64,000 nucleotides of DNA from positions 62,001 through 126,000 of the forward strand of contig CANRPU010000003.1 of NCBI GenBank assembly GCA_947632555.1. Direction: 5' to 3'. Source of the stretch: an uncultured Lachnospiraceae bacterium (GTDB lineage Bacteria > Bacillota > Clostridia > Lachnospirales > Lachnospiraceae). Below the pieces are notes generated by a model. The model was given only the letters and a program-made list of their open reading frames with translations, made no database searches and was not told the DNA's origin. The first letter of the stretch is position 1; each line of letters opens with the position of its first letter. This document shows, in pieces, positions 16,317 to 24,667 of this stretch. The translations under genes were made by a program, and so were the position numbers.

Positions 16317-18797
16317 ATGAACTGGTTTGCAGGAATGTCGCGTATGGTGAATGAGAAACGAAGACGCGGAAAGGGCGGGGATAACAGAGGACTGACGCTG
16401 GTAGAGCTGGTCTGCGCCGTCGCTATTTTCAGTCTGGTAGCTACCGCGGCCGGAGGCGTACTGGTGGTCAGCGCCAGGAATTACGCCCGCGGGACCACGG
16501 AAGCGGAACTGCAGCAGGCGGCTCAGCTGGCGGTCAATCAGATAGAGGATCTGATCATCGATGCCGTGGCGGCGCCGGGAAGCAGCATCCATACGCTGCG
16601 TATAGAAAAGGATGGCGTACTCTATGAGGTATATCATGACAGCGGAGCGCGCCAGTTATTGTATCGCGAATATACCATAACGCCCACGGGCATGCTGCCT
16701 TCCACAGAGGCGCAGCTTCTGGCCGATAATGTGGACGTGTTCAACGTGAATATGAGCCAGTACTCCGCCAACGGCAACGTGCTCCTGCATCTGGAGCTTT
16801 CCAATCAGGAAAGAAGTTACGCGGCGGACTTTACCATTACTTCCCGCAACGGACGGAACGCGGGCGCCACTTCCGCTTTTGCTGCTTCCATCATCACGGA
16901 ATCGGAGCTGGTGCTGGAGCCCAATGAATCTTATACGCTTTCCGCTACTGTGGAAGGCAATCTGATGAGCGATGCGGTGACCTGGACCGTGACGGGGAAC
17001 ACTGACCCGGCTACCGTGGTAACACCCGCGGAGGACGGAAAATACAAGATCCATATCGGTACGGGCGAAACCGCGGATACGGTCATCTTTACCGTATCCA
17101 CCCAGGAACTGAACGGTTCGGTACCCTATGCTTTCGCGGCGGTGCAGGTGCATGTGCGCCGTGTCAAGAGCGTGACGATCACGGGGGAAAAATCCGGTGA
17201 CTTATATACCCTGACGGCTGATGTGGGAGGGCCGAATCTGGAGTCTATGTCGGGAGTACCCACCGACGGCGCTACGGGTTACAAGGATCCTTACAAGATT
17301 GAGTGGGAGTATTTTATCACTGATTATGCCGGCAATATCCTGCCGGAGAAGGATTATCACACTTATATTTCCGATATATCGCAGAACGGTCTTGAAACCT
17401 CGTTCAGAGCGGGCAGCATGGATGATTACAATCTGCTTGTCAGGGCAACGGCGAAACATCCGGACGGGGACAACAAGACAAATACCGATTACGATGATGT
17501 CTACGGTGAGTGGACGCTGAAAATGGTCATTCAGGGCAGTGAATGGGCAAGAAACGGTAAGTCCCCCATGTTCCTGCCGGATCTGGATGATAAGTACCTG
17601 ATGACCGATCCGGACGGCAAGCAGTATCTGACGAACAGGGCTGAGATCACTTTGAACTGGTGGAGGGACGGCGGTTTCGGCGAATGGGAGTTTTTGGGAA
17701 CACAGGGCAATCAGGGCGGTTTCGGTATGATGCAGGAAACGAATCTGGGCCTGAAGGTCTGGTTTAAGGAAGGAGATCCCCGGTACCTGTACGCGACGCT
17801 GGATCACAATAACAGAAACTTTTCCTACAGTACGCCGTATTTCGCCGGAAATTTTGACAGCAATTTCGGGGTCAACCGGCTGAAACTGGAAATGGATATA
17901 GGCGGTCTGACAACGGCGGTGGGTATCTTTAATATCAAGGATGTTGCCATCCAGTACCGCAATTCCCAGGCTGAAGACTGGAGCGCGACATCGGGCGGCG
18001 TCCAGAAGATCTACGTGACGCCCGCGGATAATACAAATACCTACACCACTTATTTCCAGCTGATCGACGGCTGGGATAAGGATGATACGAACTATGAGCT
18101 TTTTAACCGTTATGTAGGGGTGATCCAGGACAATCCCGGGTTTGACAATGACAAGGGGTATGATCTGACATTTGTGACGTCGGCGGGAACTTTCCGCAAT
18201 GAAATGCGGGAAAGCGGCTACAGAAAATTCGGGGCGAGCGGAGCCGATAACGTGGGACTGAACTATCAGACAGTCAGCGAAAAGCAGGCGGACGGACGCA
18301 GCACGGTGTCCGTGCAGATCTCACAGGAGGAAAAGGATGCTCTCTGCGGTATGGGCGTAGTGGTAAAGGAGATATACGAGTATAACCCCTGGTTTACCAA
18401 TATGGAGTCCGCGTATGCCGCGGCGGGGCTGGATAGTTTATATGCGCCTCCCACCAGTATAGAATGGAATGGAGATTATCCGCTGAGCAGTAATCCCAAT
18501 CGGTGGGTGATAACCTCCGGAAAACAAATGCAGGTGGAGAGGATGGACGGCTGCGACGGCATTCTGGAGTACCATTTTGTACCGGCTAACGTAGAATTGT
18601 CCGGCGGCGCGAAGCTGGCCTGCATGTACTGCCCTGATTTAAGCGAACTGGGCGGCAGAACCTGCTATTATATGAACGATACTTCCCGTTACTATATAAC
18701 GGGTGCTGCTTCCGCGGCTTATCAGGAATTACGGGACGGCAGCTGGGTGACGGTGTATGATCTGACCAAAGGGGCGGATGGTATCTGGCGTAACTGA
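16317..18797 (+). CDS. Giant prepilin-like protein, 826 residues, possible pilus-tip adhesin
   Basis: The N-terminus has a 25-residue leader ending DNRG, then LTLVELVCAVAIFSLVATAAGG, a PilW/PilJ-type prepilin helix with Glu5. Residues about 30-180 form a pilin-like domain. Residues about 195-290 resemble a bacterial Ig-like fold (ESYTLSATVEG, DAVTWTVTG, a VQVHVRRVKSVTITG linker), and some 500 further residues follow with no family I can name; they are rich in Tyr, Trp, Asn and Asp. Such size is exceptional for a pilin and suggests a surface-exposed, adhesive or ligand-binding head carried at the tip by the smaller minor pilins. GGGAGGAGG is a strong ribosome binding site. It is the last gene of the pilus operon. 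Confidence 0.7.
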   Translation: MNWFAGMSRMVNEKRRRGKGGDNRGLTLVELVCAVAIFSLVATAAGGVLVVSARNYARGTTEAELQQAAQLAVNQIEDLIIDAVAAPGSSIHTLRIEKDGVLYEVYHDSGARQLLYREYTITPTGMLPSTEAQLLADNVDVFNVNMSQYSANGNVLLHLELSNQERSYAADFTITSRNGRNAGATSAFAASIITESELVLEPNESYTLSATVEGNLMSDAVTWTVTGNTDPATVVTPAEDGKYKIHIGTGETADTVIFTVSTQELNGSVPYAFAAVQVHVRRVKSVTITGEKSGDLYTLTADVGGPNLESMSGVPTDGATGYKDPYKIEWEYFITDYAGNILPEKDYHTYISDISQNGLETSFRAGSMDDYNLLVRATAKHPDGDNKTNTDYDDVYGEWTLKMVIQGSEWARNGKSPMFLPDLDDKYLMTDPDGKQYLTNRAEITLNWWRDGGFGEWEFLGTQGNQGGFGMMQETNLGLKVWFKEGDPRYLYATLDHNNRNFSYSTPYFAGNFDSNFGVNRLKLEMDIGGLTTAVGIFNIKDVAIQYRNSQAEDWSATSGGVQKIYVTPADNTNTYTTYFQLIDGWDKDDTNYELFNRYVGVIQDNPGFDNDKGYDLTFVTSAGTFRNEMRESGYRKFGASGADNVGLNYQTVSEKQADGRSTVSVQISQEEKDALCGMGVVVKEIYEYNPWFTNMESAYAAAGLDSLYAPPTSIEWNGDYPLSSNPNRWVITSGKQMQVERMDGCDGILEYHFVPANVELSGGAKLACMYCPDLSELGGRTCYYMNDTSRYYITGAASAAYQELRDGSWVTVYDLTKGADGIWRN

Positions 18798-18811
18798 AAT
18801 AATGATTTTTG

Positions 18812-18840
18812 GGAACCGGCTCTCAGCCGGTTCCTTTTTT
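18812..18840 (+). terminator. Rho-independent terminator of the pilus operon
   Basis: GGAACCGGCT (18812-18821) pairs perfectly with AGCCGGTTCC (18825-18834) around a CTC loop and is followed by six T. Confidence 0.9.
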
Positions 18841-18905
18841 GTTTCCACGGCTGTTTCGGGATCCGGATTGATCGAAAATCCGTTTAAAAAAGTGTTCAAA
18901 CAGGG

Positions 18906-18934
18906 TTGACTTTTACCGGTTTCTCCTATACAAT
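18906..18934 (+). promoter_or_regulatory. Sigma-A promoter for the nuclease-like gene at 19080
   Basis: TTGACT at 18906-18911 and TACAAT at 18929-18934 are 17 bases apart, each one base from consensus. The leader of about 140 bases holds a long-range stem, GGCGGAA (19032-19038) with TTCCGCC (19057-19063), just before the GGAGG at 19071. Confidence 0.65.
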
Positions 18935-19079
18935 ATTATCATTCAGAGTAATCGACAAAGCGTGCATACGGCACGCGGCGCGTTTCTGCGCATTCCGGCG
19001 TTTCTGCCGCTTTACTCATTTTACTGACAGTGGCGGAAGCCGTACCCGGAGAGGGGTTCCGCCTGCATGAGGAGGACCC

Positions 19080-20042
19080 ATGGGAAAATATGACAATGTG
19101 ATCAATCGCTATTTAAGCGATGCCAGGCGTTTTGCCGATCTGTTTAACGGCCTCTGGTTTCAGGGAAAGGAAATGATCCGTCCCGAAGATTTACAGGAGG
19201 GTTCCGAACGATATACGGAAGGTAACAGACCGAGGTTCCGGGATGTGAAGAAGAGATTTGCCGACGGCAGGACGCTGCGGATCCTGGCGCTGGAGAATCA
19301 GAATCTGACGGACTATACCATGCCGCTGCGGTGTATGGACTACGATGTACAGGAGTACCGCCGGCAGCTTACCGTTTTGTGCGGTAAGAACCGGTCCCGG
19401 GGGAATCTGGTTACGCCCGCGGAGCGGCTCTGCGGCATCAGGAAGACGGACAGGCTGGCGCCGGTCTACACCATCTGCCTTTACCATGGAGAAGCCGGCT
19501 GGGACGGTCCCCGCAGCTTGAGGGATATGCTGGAACTGCCGGCGGAAGGGGACGCGTTTTCCGGATATGTGGCGGATTATCCCATGCACCTGTGCTGTGT
19601 CAGCGAAATACAGGATATGTCGGTATTCCGTACCGAGTTAAGAGAGTTTTTTTCGGCGCTGCGCTGCAGGAGGGATAAGAAAAAACTCAGGGAGCTGATA
19701 ACGCGGGACGAGGCGTATCGCCATCTGGACAGAGATACGGCGGAAACGCTGGGCGTATTGCTGGATGCGAGCGGGAATCTGTGTAGAAGTTTTCATTTTC
19801 AAACGGAAGAAAAGGAGGAATACGATATGTGCCAGGCGTTGGAAGAGCTGGAAGCGGAAGCGGTAGAGGCCGGAATGAAAATAGGAATAGAGAAAGGTAT
19901 GAAGACAGGCATGGAGCGCGGAACCTTCCAGACGCTCTGCGCCCTGGCGCGGGACGGCCTGCTGTCATGGGAAGAAGCGGCGAAAAGAAGCGGAATGCCG
20001 GAAAAGGAGTTTTTGCTGCGTATGGAGAACGCGCGGCAGTAA
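19080..20042 (+). CDS. Rpn-family PD-(D/E)XK nuclease-like protein
   Basis: A 320-residue protein of a kind frequent in Lachnospiraceae genomes in many copies. The N-terminal part (FADLFNGLWFQGKEMIRPEDL) and the segment ILALENQNLTDYTMPLRCMDYD, with a Glu-x-Gln that fits the nuclease active site and a Met-Pro-Leu-Arg stretch, match the Rpn/YhgA-like and related putative transposase-nuclease families. The C-terminus has the usual charged helix with EAGMKIGIEKGM-type periodic Gly repeats and a short HTH-like tail. GGAGG precedes the ATG. Its own promoter and the pilus terminator make it a single-gene unit. The biological role of the family is unsettled (recombination-promoting nuclease in Escherichia coli). 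Confidence 0.65.
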   Translation: MGKYDNVINRYLSDARRFADLFNGLWFQGKEMIRPEDLQEGSERYTEGNRPRFRDVKKRFADGRTLRILALENQNLTDYTMPLRCMDYDVQEYRRQLTVLCGKNRSRGNLVTPAERLCGIRKTDRLAPVYTICLYHGEAGWDGPRSLRDMLELPAEGDAFSGYVADYPMHLCCVSEIQDMSVFRTELREFFSALRCRRDKKKLRELITRDEAYRHLDRDTAETLGVLLDASGNLCRSFHFQTEEKEEYDMCQALEELEAEAVEAGMKIGIEKGMKTGMERGTFQTLCALARDGLLSWEEAAKRSGMPEKEFLLRMENARQ

Positions 20043-20116
20043 CTGACAGGCTGGGAAGGTTCGGGACCGGATAGAACTGATGTCCCATTTGATTTGTTAA
20101 CTTTTTGTAAATATAC

Positions 20117-20145
20117 TTGCGCGCCCCGGTTTTTTGGTGTATAGT
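20117..20145 (+). promoter_or_regulatory. Possible sigma-A promoter of topA
   Basis: TATAGT at 20140-20145 is a good -10 element; the -35 element TTGCGC at 20117-20122 is weak, 17 bases away. No terminator is evident between the nuclease-like gene and topA, so read-through is possible. Confidence 0.35.
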
Positions 20146-20184
20146 GGTAGCCGATTACTTGAAAAGCGAATCAGGGGGAGTTTT

Positions 20185-22257
20185 ATGGCAAAGTATCTTG
20201 TGATTGTAGAATCGCCGGCTAAAGTCAAGACCATCCGAAAATTCCTGGGCTCCAATTATGAAGTGGCCGCCAGCAACGGACATGTGAGGGATCTGCCCAA
20301 AAGTACTTTGGGGATTGATGTGGAGCATGACTATGAGCCTAAATATATCACGATAAGGGGAAAGGGTGATATTCTGGCGAATCTGCGCAAGGAAGTAAAG
20401 AAAGCCGATAAGATCTATCTGGCTACCGACCCGGACCGGGAGGGAGAAGCCATTTCCTGGCACCTTTATCATGCTCTTCATCTGGAAGAAAAGAAGACCT
20501 ATCGGATCACTTTTAATGAAATTACCCGAAACGCGGTCAGGGAATCCCTGAAAAACGCGCGGGAGATCGATATGGACCTGGTGGACGCGCAGCAGGCCAG
20601 ACGCTGTCTGGACCGTATGGTGGGCTACAGGATATCGCCGCTGTTGTGGGCCAAGGTGAAGCGGGGGCTTTCCGCCGGACGCGTGCAGTCCGTGGCCCTG
20701 CGTATCATCTGCGACCGGGAAGAGGAGATCAATGCCTTTATACCGGAGGAATACTGGACACTGGAAGCGGTATTTTCCATAAAGGGCGGGAAAAAATCCT
20801 TTACCGCCAGATTTTACGGCGGCCCGGAGGGAAAAGAAACCATTGCTTCCAAAGAGGAAGTAGAAGCGATCAAAGCCCGGCTGGACAAGGCCGAGTACCG
20901 GGTGTCCGAAGTAAAAAGGGGCGAGCGCGTCAAGAAACCGCCTCTGCCCTTTACCACGTCCACTCTGCAGCAGGAAGCCAGTAAACAGCTGAATTTTTCC
21001 ACGCAGAAGACCATGCGGCTGGCGCAGCAGCTCTATGAAGGCGTGGAGGTAAAAGGAGAAGGTACCATCGGTCTGATCACATATCTGCGTACCGATTCCA
21101 CCCGGATATCGGAGGAAGCGGAACGCGCGGCGGAGGAGTATATTACCGAAGTCTTTGGCCGTGAATACGCGGGAGAAGGTACGGAGAAGAAAAGCGGGAA
21201 GAAGATCCAGGACGCCCATGAAGCCATACGTCCTACCCGGATCTCCCTGACCCCCGCCGAGCTGAAGGACGAACTGCCCCGGGACCTGTTCCGGCTCTAT
21301 CAGCTGATCTGGAAACGTTTTACGGCCAGCCGCATGCAGGCCGCCAGGTATGAAACGACTTCCGTCAGGATCACGGCGTCCGGCTACAGCTTTTCCGTGT
21401 CCGCTTCCCGGCCGGTGTTCGACGGCTTTATGAGCGTATACAGCGACGAGGAAGAGGAAAAAGAGGAAAACAGCCGGGCAGCGGCACTTCTGGATAAAGA
21501 TACCGAGCTGTCCTTCCTGCGGTTTGAGGAAAAACAGCATTTTACCCAGCCGCCCGCCCACTATACGGAGGCTTCCCTGGTGCGCGCGCTGGAGGAACTG
21601 GGCATTGGCCGTCCCAGCACTTATTCGCCTACCATTACCACCATTCTGGCCAGACGCTATGTGGTAAAGGAGAACAAAAACCTTTACGTGACGGAGCTGG
21701 GAGAGGTGGTCAACAATATGATGAAAGGGGCATTCCCCAGTATTGTGGACGTAAACTTTACCGCGAATCTGGAGGCGCTTTTGGATGGCGTGGAAGAGGG
21801 CAGGGTAAAATGGAAAACCGTGGTTTCCAATTTTTATCCCGACCTGGACGAAGCGGTGACTTCCGCGGAAAAAGAACTTTCGGCTGTAAAGATAGCGGAT
21901 GAGGAATCGGATGAGATCTGTGAGAACTGCGGCAGGCGCATGGTGATCAAATACGGTCCCCACGGCAGGTTCCTGGCCTGTCCCGGATTCCCGGAATGCC
22001 GCAATACAAAGCCCTACTTTGAAAAGATCGGGATTGCCTGTCCGCTGTGCGGCGGGGACATCGTGCTGAAAAAGACCAAGAAGGGGCGTAAATACTACGG
22101 CTGTATCCACAATCCGGAATGCGATTTCATGGTATGGCAGAAACCCTCCGAAACCCGATGCGAAAAATGCGGTTCTCTGATGCTGGAAAAGGGCGGGAAG
22201 CTGGTCTGCATGAATGAACAGTGCGGATATATCATGACGAAAGTGGAAAAACAGTAA
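20185..22257 (+). CDS. topA: DNA topoisomerase I
   Basis: A 690-residue type IA topoisomerase that relaxes negative supercoils. The TOPRIM domain begins YLVIVESPAKVKTI and holds the acidic TDPDREGEA motif at about residues 81-89; the active-site tyrosine is Tyr300 in GLITYLRTDSTR. Three C-terminal zinc-ribbon repeats with paired cysteines (CENCG, CPLCGG, CEKCG and their partners) complete a standard bacterial TopA. The start at 20185 is preceded by AGGGGGAG; the frame extends 17 residues further up without a binding site. In Bacillus subtilis topA also lies a few genes ahead of codY and the flagellar operon. Confidence 0.97.
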   Translation: MAKYLVIVESPAKVKTIRKFLGSNYEVAASNGHVRDLPKSTLGIDVEHDYEPKYITIRGKGDILANLRKEVKKADKIYLATDPDREGEAISWHLYHALHLEEKKTYRITFNEITRNAVRESLKNAREIDMDLVDAQQARRCLDRMVGYRISPLLWAKVKRGLSAGRVQSVALRIICDREEEINAFIPEEYWTLEAVFSIKGGKKSFTARFYGGPEGKETIASKEEVEAIKARLDKAEYRVSEVKRGERVKKPPLPFTTSTLQQEASKQLNFSTQKTMRLAQQLYEGVEVKGEGTIGLITYLRTDSTRISEEAERAAEEYITEVFGREYAGEGTEKKSGKKIQDAHEAIRPTRISLTPAELKDELPRDLFRLYQLIWKRFTASRMQAARYETTSVRITASGYSFSVSASRPVFDGFMSVYSDEEEEKEENSRAAALLDKDTELSFLRFEEKQHFTQPPAHYTEASLVRALEELGIGRPSTYSPTITTILARRYVVKENKNLYVTELGEVVNNMMKGAFPSIVDVNFTANLEALLDGVEEGRVKWKTVVSNFYPDLDEAVTSAEKELSAVKIADEESDEICENCGRRMVIKYGPHGRFLACPGFPECRNTKPYFEKIGIACPLCGGDIVLKKTKKGRKYYGCIHNPECDFMVWQKPSETRCEKCGSLMLEKGGKLVCMNEQCGYIMTKVEKQ

Positions 22258-22272
22258 AATTTTCAGAAAAAT
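22258..22272 (+). promoter_or_regulatory. CodY-binding box upstream of codY
   Basis: AATTTTCAGAAAAAT matches the published CodY consensus AATTTTCWGAAAATT at 14 of 15 positions. It begins one base after the topA stop and ends 14 bases before the codY -35 element, a place suited to autoregulation. Confidence 0.75.
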
Positions 22273-22286
22273 TCCTGCAATATCCA

Positions 22287-22315
22287 TTGAAATACAGATT
22301 TGTATGTGGTAGTAT
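22287..22315 (+). promoter_or_regulatory. Sigma-A promoter of codY
   Basis: TTGAAA at 22287-22292 and TAGTAT at 22310-22315 are 17 bases apart. Transcription would start near 22322, about 30 bases ahead of the codY ATG. Confidence 0.6.
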
Positions 22316-22352
22316 TAGTAATGGATTGAAATCTGCCTGTGGAGGAAAGGGA

Positions 22353-23135
22353 ATGAGCAGTGTACAATTACTGGATAAAACACGAAAAATAGGGAAACTG
22401 CTGCATAACAACAATTCCAGTAAGGTTGTTTTTAATGATATCTGTAAGGTTATGCGCGAGATCTTAAGCTCCAACGTTCTGGTGATCAGCAAAAAAGGCA
22501 AGGTGCTGGGCGTGGGGAAACTGGATACCATAGAGCCTATCACGGAGATGATAGATGACAGGGTGGGAGGATTTGTAGACGCTATGCTCAATGAGCGGCT
22601 TTTGGGAGTTCTTTCCACCAAGGAAAATGTCAATCTGCAGACGCTGGGGTTTGAAAAGGTAGACGTGAAGAAGTTCCAGGCTATTATCGCGCCCATCGAG
22701 ATCGCGGGCGAGAGGCTGGGAACGCTGTTTATTTACAAATGCGACGATCAGTACGATATAGATGATATCATACTGTGCGAATACGGGACTACGGTAGTGG
22801 GATTGGAAATGCTGCGGGCCGTCAATGAGGAAAGCGCGGAGGAGAGCCGGAAGGTAGCGGTGGTAAAATCGGCGATCTCCACCCTGTCGTTTTCGGAGAT
22901 GGAGGCGATCACCCATATTTTTGATGAACTGAACGGCATGGAAGGGATCCTGGTGGCCAGCAAGATCGCGGACCGCGTGGGGATCACCCGTTCCGTCATC
23001 GTCAACGCCCTGCGGAAATTCGAGAGCGCCGGCGTGATCGAATCCCGTTCTTCAGGAATGAAGGGAACCTATATCAAGGTTTTGAACGACGTGGTGTTTG
23101 ACGAGATAGAGGAACTGAAAAAGCAGAACGCCTGA
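22353..23135 (+). CDS. codY: Global nutrient-responsive repressor CodY
   Basis: A 260-residue GTP and branched-chain amino acid sensing regulator. The N-terminal GAF domain starts MSSVQLLDKTRKIGKLL, the family hallmark, and runs to about residue 155. The winged HTH is in the C-terminal third: LVASKIADRVGITRSVIVN followed by ALRKFESAGVIESRSSG. The length is exact for CodY. The frame is open 44 residues upstream, into topA, but the GGAGGAAAGG before 22353 and the conserved start decide it. A CodY box stands upstream. A terminator closes the gene before flgB, so it is transcribed alone. CodY controls motility genes in Bacillus, and its place next to flgB is conserved. Confidence 0.97.
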   Translation: MSSVQLLDKTRKIGKLLHNNNSSKVVFNDICKVMREILSSNVLVISKKGKVLGVGKLDTIEPITEMIDDRVGGFVDAMLNERLLGVLSTKENVNLQTLGFEKVDVKKFQAIIAPIEIAGERLGTLFIYKCDDQYDIDDIILCEYGTTVVGLEMLRAVNEESAEESRKVAVVKSAISTLSFSEMEAITHIFDELNGMEGILVASKIADRVGITRSVIVNALRKFESAGVIESRSSGMKGTYIKVLNDVVFDEIEELKKQNA

Positions 23136-23176
23136 CGGAGGCTGACAATTACATAGTGAAAGGATTGCGGAAAATA

Positions 23177-23211
23177 AAAGGATTTATTGTGCTTCAATAG
23201 GTCCTTTTTTT
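23177..23211 (+). terminator. Terminator between codY and flgB
   Basis: A 13-pair stem (23177-23189 with 23195-23207, two G-T wobbles) with a five-base loop leads into a run of T. Confidence 0.75.
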
Positions 23212-23256
23212 GACTTTTTTCAGTCAATTACAACCGAGAAAAATGCCATAAAAGAC

Positions 23257-23284
23257 TTGAGTTTTTCCACAAATAACTTATAAT
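23257..23284 (+). promoter_or_regulatory. Sigma-A promoter of the flagellar operon
   Basis: TTGAGT at 23257-23262 and TATAAT at 23279-23284 are 16 bases apart, about 50 bases before flgB. This fits housekeeping-sigma control of early flagellar genes, as in Bacillus. Confidence 0.65.
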
Positions 23285-23332
23285 ATATAGTAGGTATTTT
23301 ATACGTACCTGTATTACGGAAGGAGAAGAAAT

Positions 23333-23725
23333 ATGATCAATACCCATGCTTTTGATTACATCAGCGTACTGGACAAAGCGGCGGATGCGGCATGGCTGCG
23401 CAACGATGCCATCGCCAACAATATCGCCAATGTGGATACGCCGGGTTATAAGCGCCAGGACGTGGCTTTTGAGAGCGAACTGAAGAAGGCTATCGGCAGA
23501 AGCAGCAGCACCTCCAATATGGACCAGCGGGTGGCGGCCATTCGGACCGCTCAGTTAAAGCCTGTGGCCTATACGGATCTGTCGGGGTATTCTTACCGCC
23601 TGGACGGCAACAATGTGGATATTGATACGGAAAACGTTATGCTGGCGGAGAACCAGATCAAATACCAGGGACTGATGAACAGTATTTCCGAAGAGTTTAA
23701 CAATCTTCAGAGGGTGATGAGGTAG
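23333..23725 (+). CDS. flgB: Flagellar basal-body rod protein FlgB
   Basis: The 130-residue protein forms the proximal rod. It has the rod-family N-terminal segment LRNDAIANNIANVDTPGYKRQDVAF (interrupted here by no insertion), the C-terminal helix that packs with it, and the short length usual for FlgB. AAGGAGAAG precedes the ATG. It opens the long flagellar and chemotaxis cluster, 12 bases ahead of flgC. It is exported by the flagellar type III apparatus and has no signal peptide. Confidence 0.95.
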   Translation: MINTHAFDYISVLDKAADAAWLRNDAIANNIANVDTPGYKRQDVAFESELKKAIGRSSSTSNMDQRVAAIRTAQLKPVAYTDLSGYSYRLDGNNVDIDTENVMLAENQIKYQGLMNSISEEFNNLQRVMR

Positions 23726-23737
23726 GAGGGATAAAAC

Positions 23738-24196
23738 ATGGGAATATTTGACGCTTTTAATATCAATGCTTCCGGTCTGACCGCGCAGCGTTACCGGATG
23801 GACATTATCTCGCAGAATGTAGCCAACGCCGATACCACCAGGACCGCGGACGGCACGCCCTACAGGCGGAAAGTGGTGACTTTCGCGGAAAAGGGCGCGG
23901 GAACGGCTTCTTCCTTCGGCAGCGTATTCCGGTCTGCCAGAAATAAATATTCGGGCAGCGGCGTTAAAGTGGATGCCGTGCATGAGGATACCTGGACGGA
24001 GATGAACATGGTATATGACCCGTCCCATCCCGATGCGGATGAAAACGGCTATGTGCTCTATCCCAATGTCAATATTATCACGGAAATGACGAACCTTATC
24101 GATGCCAGCCGTTCTTATGAGGCCAACGCTACCGCTTTTACGGCCAGCAAGTCCATGGCCGTGCAGGGACTGAACATCGGCGGCAACCAGGGATAA
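23738..24196 (+). CDS. flgC: Flagellar basal-body rod protein FlgC
   Basis: A 152-residue rod protein. The N-terminus (FDAFNINASGLTAQRYRMD, then QNVANADTTRT) and the C-terminal NLIDASRSYEANATAF helix are the paired motifs of the rod/hook family. Length is typical. It partners FlgB in the proximal rod outside the membrane. Twelve bases after flgB with a GGAGG site. A 72-base gap follows before fliE, holding only a small GCC-GAAA-GGC hairpin. Confidence 0.95.
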   Translation: MGIFDAFNINASGLTAQRYRMDIISQNVANADTTRTADGTPYRRKVVTFAEKGAGTASSFGSVFRSARNKYSGSGVKVDAVHEDTWTEMNMVYDPSHPDADENGYVLYPNVNIITEMTNLIDASRSYEANATAFTASKSMAVQGLNIGGNQG

Positions 24197-24268
24197 CGCC
24201 AGCGCGCGTATAAGATGAAAGCGGGCTGTGGGCGGTATGCCGAAAGGCCTGCGGAAAGAGGAAGATAA

Positions 24269-24628
24269 ATGGATATTTCGACTACTTTGGCGGGGATCAA
24301 TTCCGCACGGATAGCGCAGAACGCGCAGAGGATCGGTTTAAACAGTACATACGGCCTGACTTCCAGGCCCGTGGAGGAAGAGGCGCTTTCCGCCGACGGA
24401 ACGATGTTCGGCGCCCTGCTTGACAGCGCCATCAACAATATTCACACCACCAACAGTTATCTGTCCGACGCGGAGAACGAGAAGCTGAAATGGGCTATGG
24501 GAGAAACGGAAAATACCCACGATCTGACGATCGCCATGGACAAGGCTTCCACCGCTCTGCAGTATACGGTTGCCATCCGGGACAGACTGCTGGAGGCCTA
24601 CAGGGAAATTATGCAGATGCAGATTTAG
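24269..24628 (+). CDS. fliE: Flagellar hook-basal body adaptor FliE
   Basis: A 119-residue protein that joins the MS ring to the proximal rod. The C-terminal two thirds match FliE: FGALLDSAINNIHTTNSYLSD, then the helix ending RDRLLEAYREIMQMQI, the signature end of the family. The N-terminal 30 residues are variable. An AGAGGAAGAT site precedes the ATG. Between flgC and fliF in the conserved order. Confidence 0.93.
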   Translation: MDISTTLAGINSARIAQNAQRIGLNSTYGLTSRPVEEEALSADGTMFGALLDSAINNIHTTNSYLSDAENEKLKWAMGETENTHDLTIAMDKASTALQYTVAIRDRLLEAYREIMQMQI

Positions 24629-24667
24629 TATCCCTCCTGAAATTTTGTATGGCAAGGAGAATGAATC

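Noticed and set aside
20155..22287. Minus-strand open frame of 710 codons across topA
   Set aside because: It mirrors topA, has no ribosome binding site, no recognisable domain and an odd composition. It is a by-product of codon use in topA.
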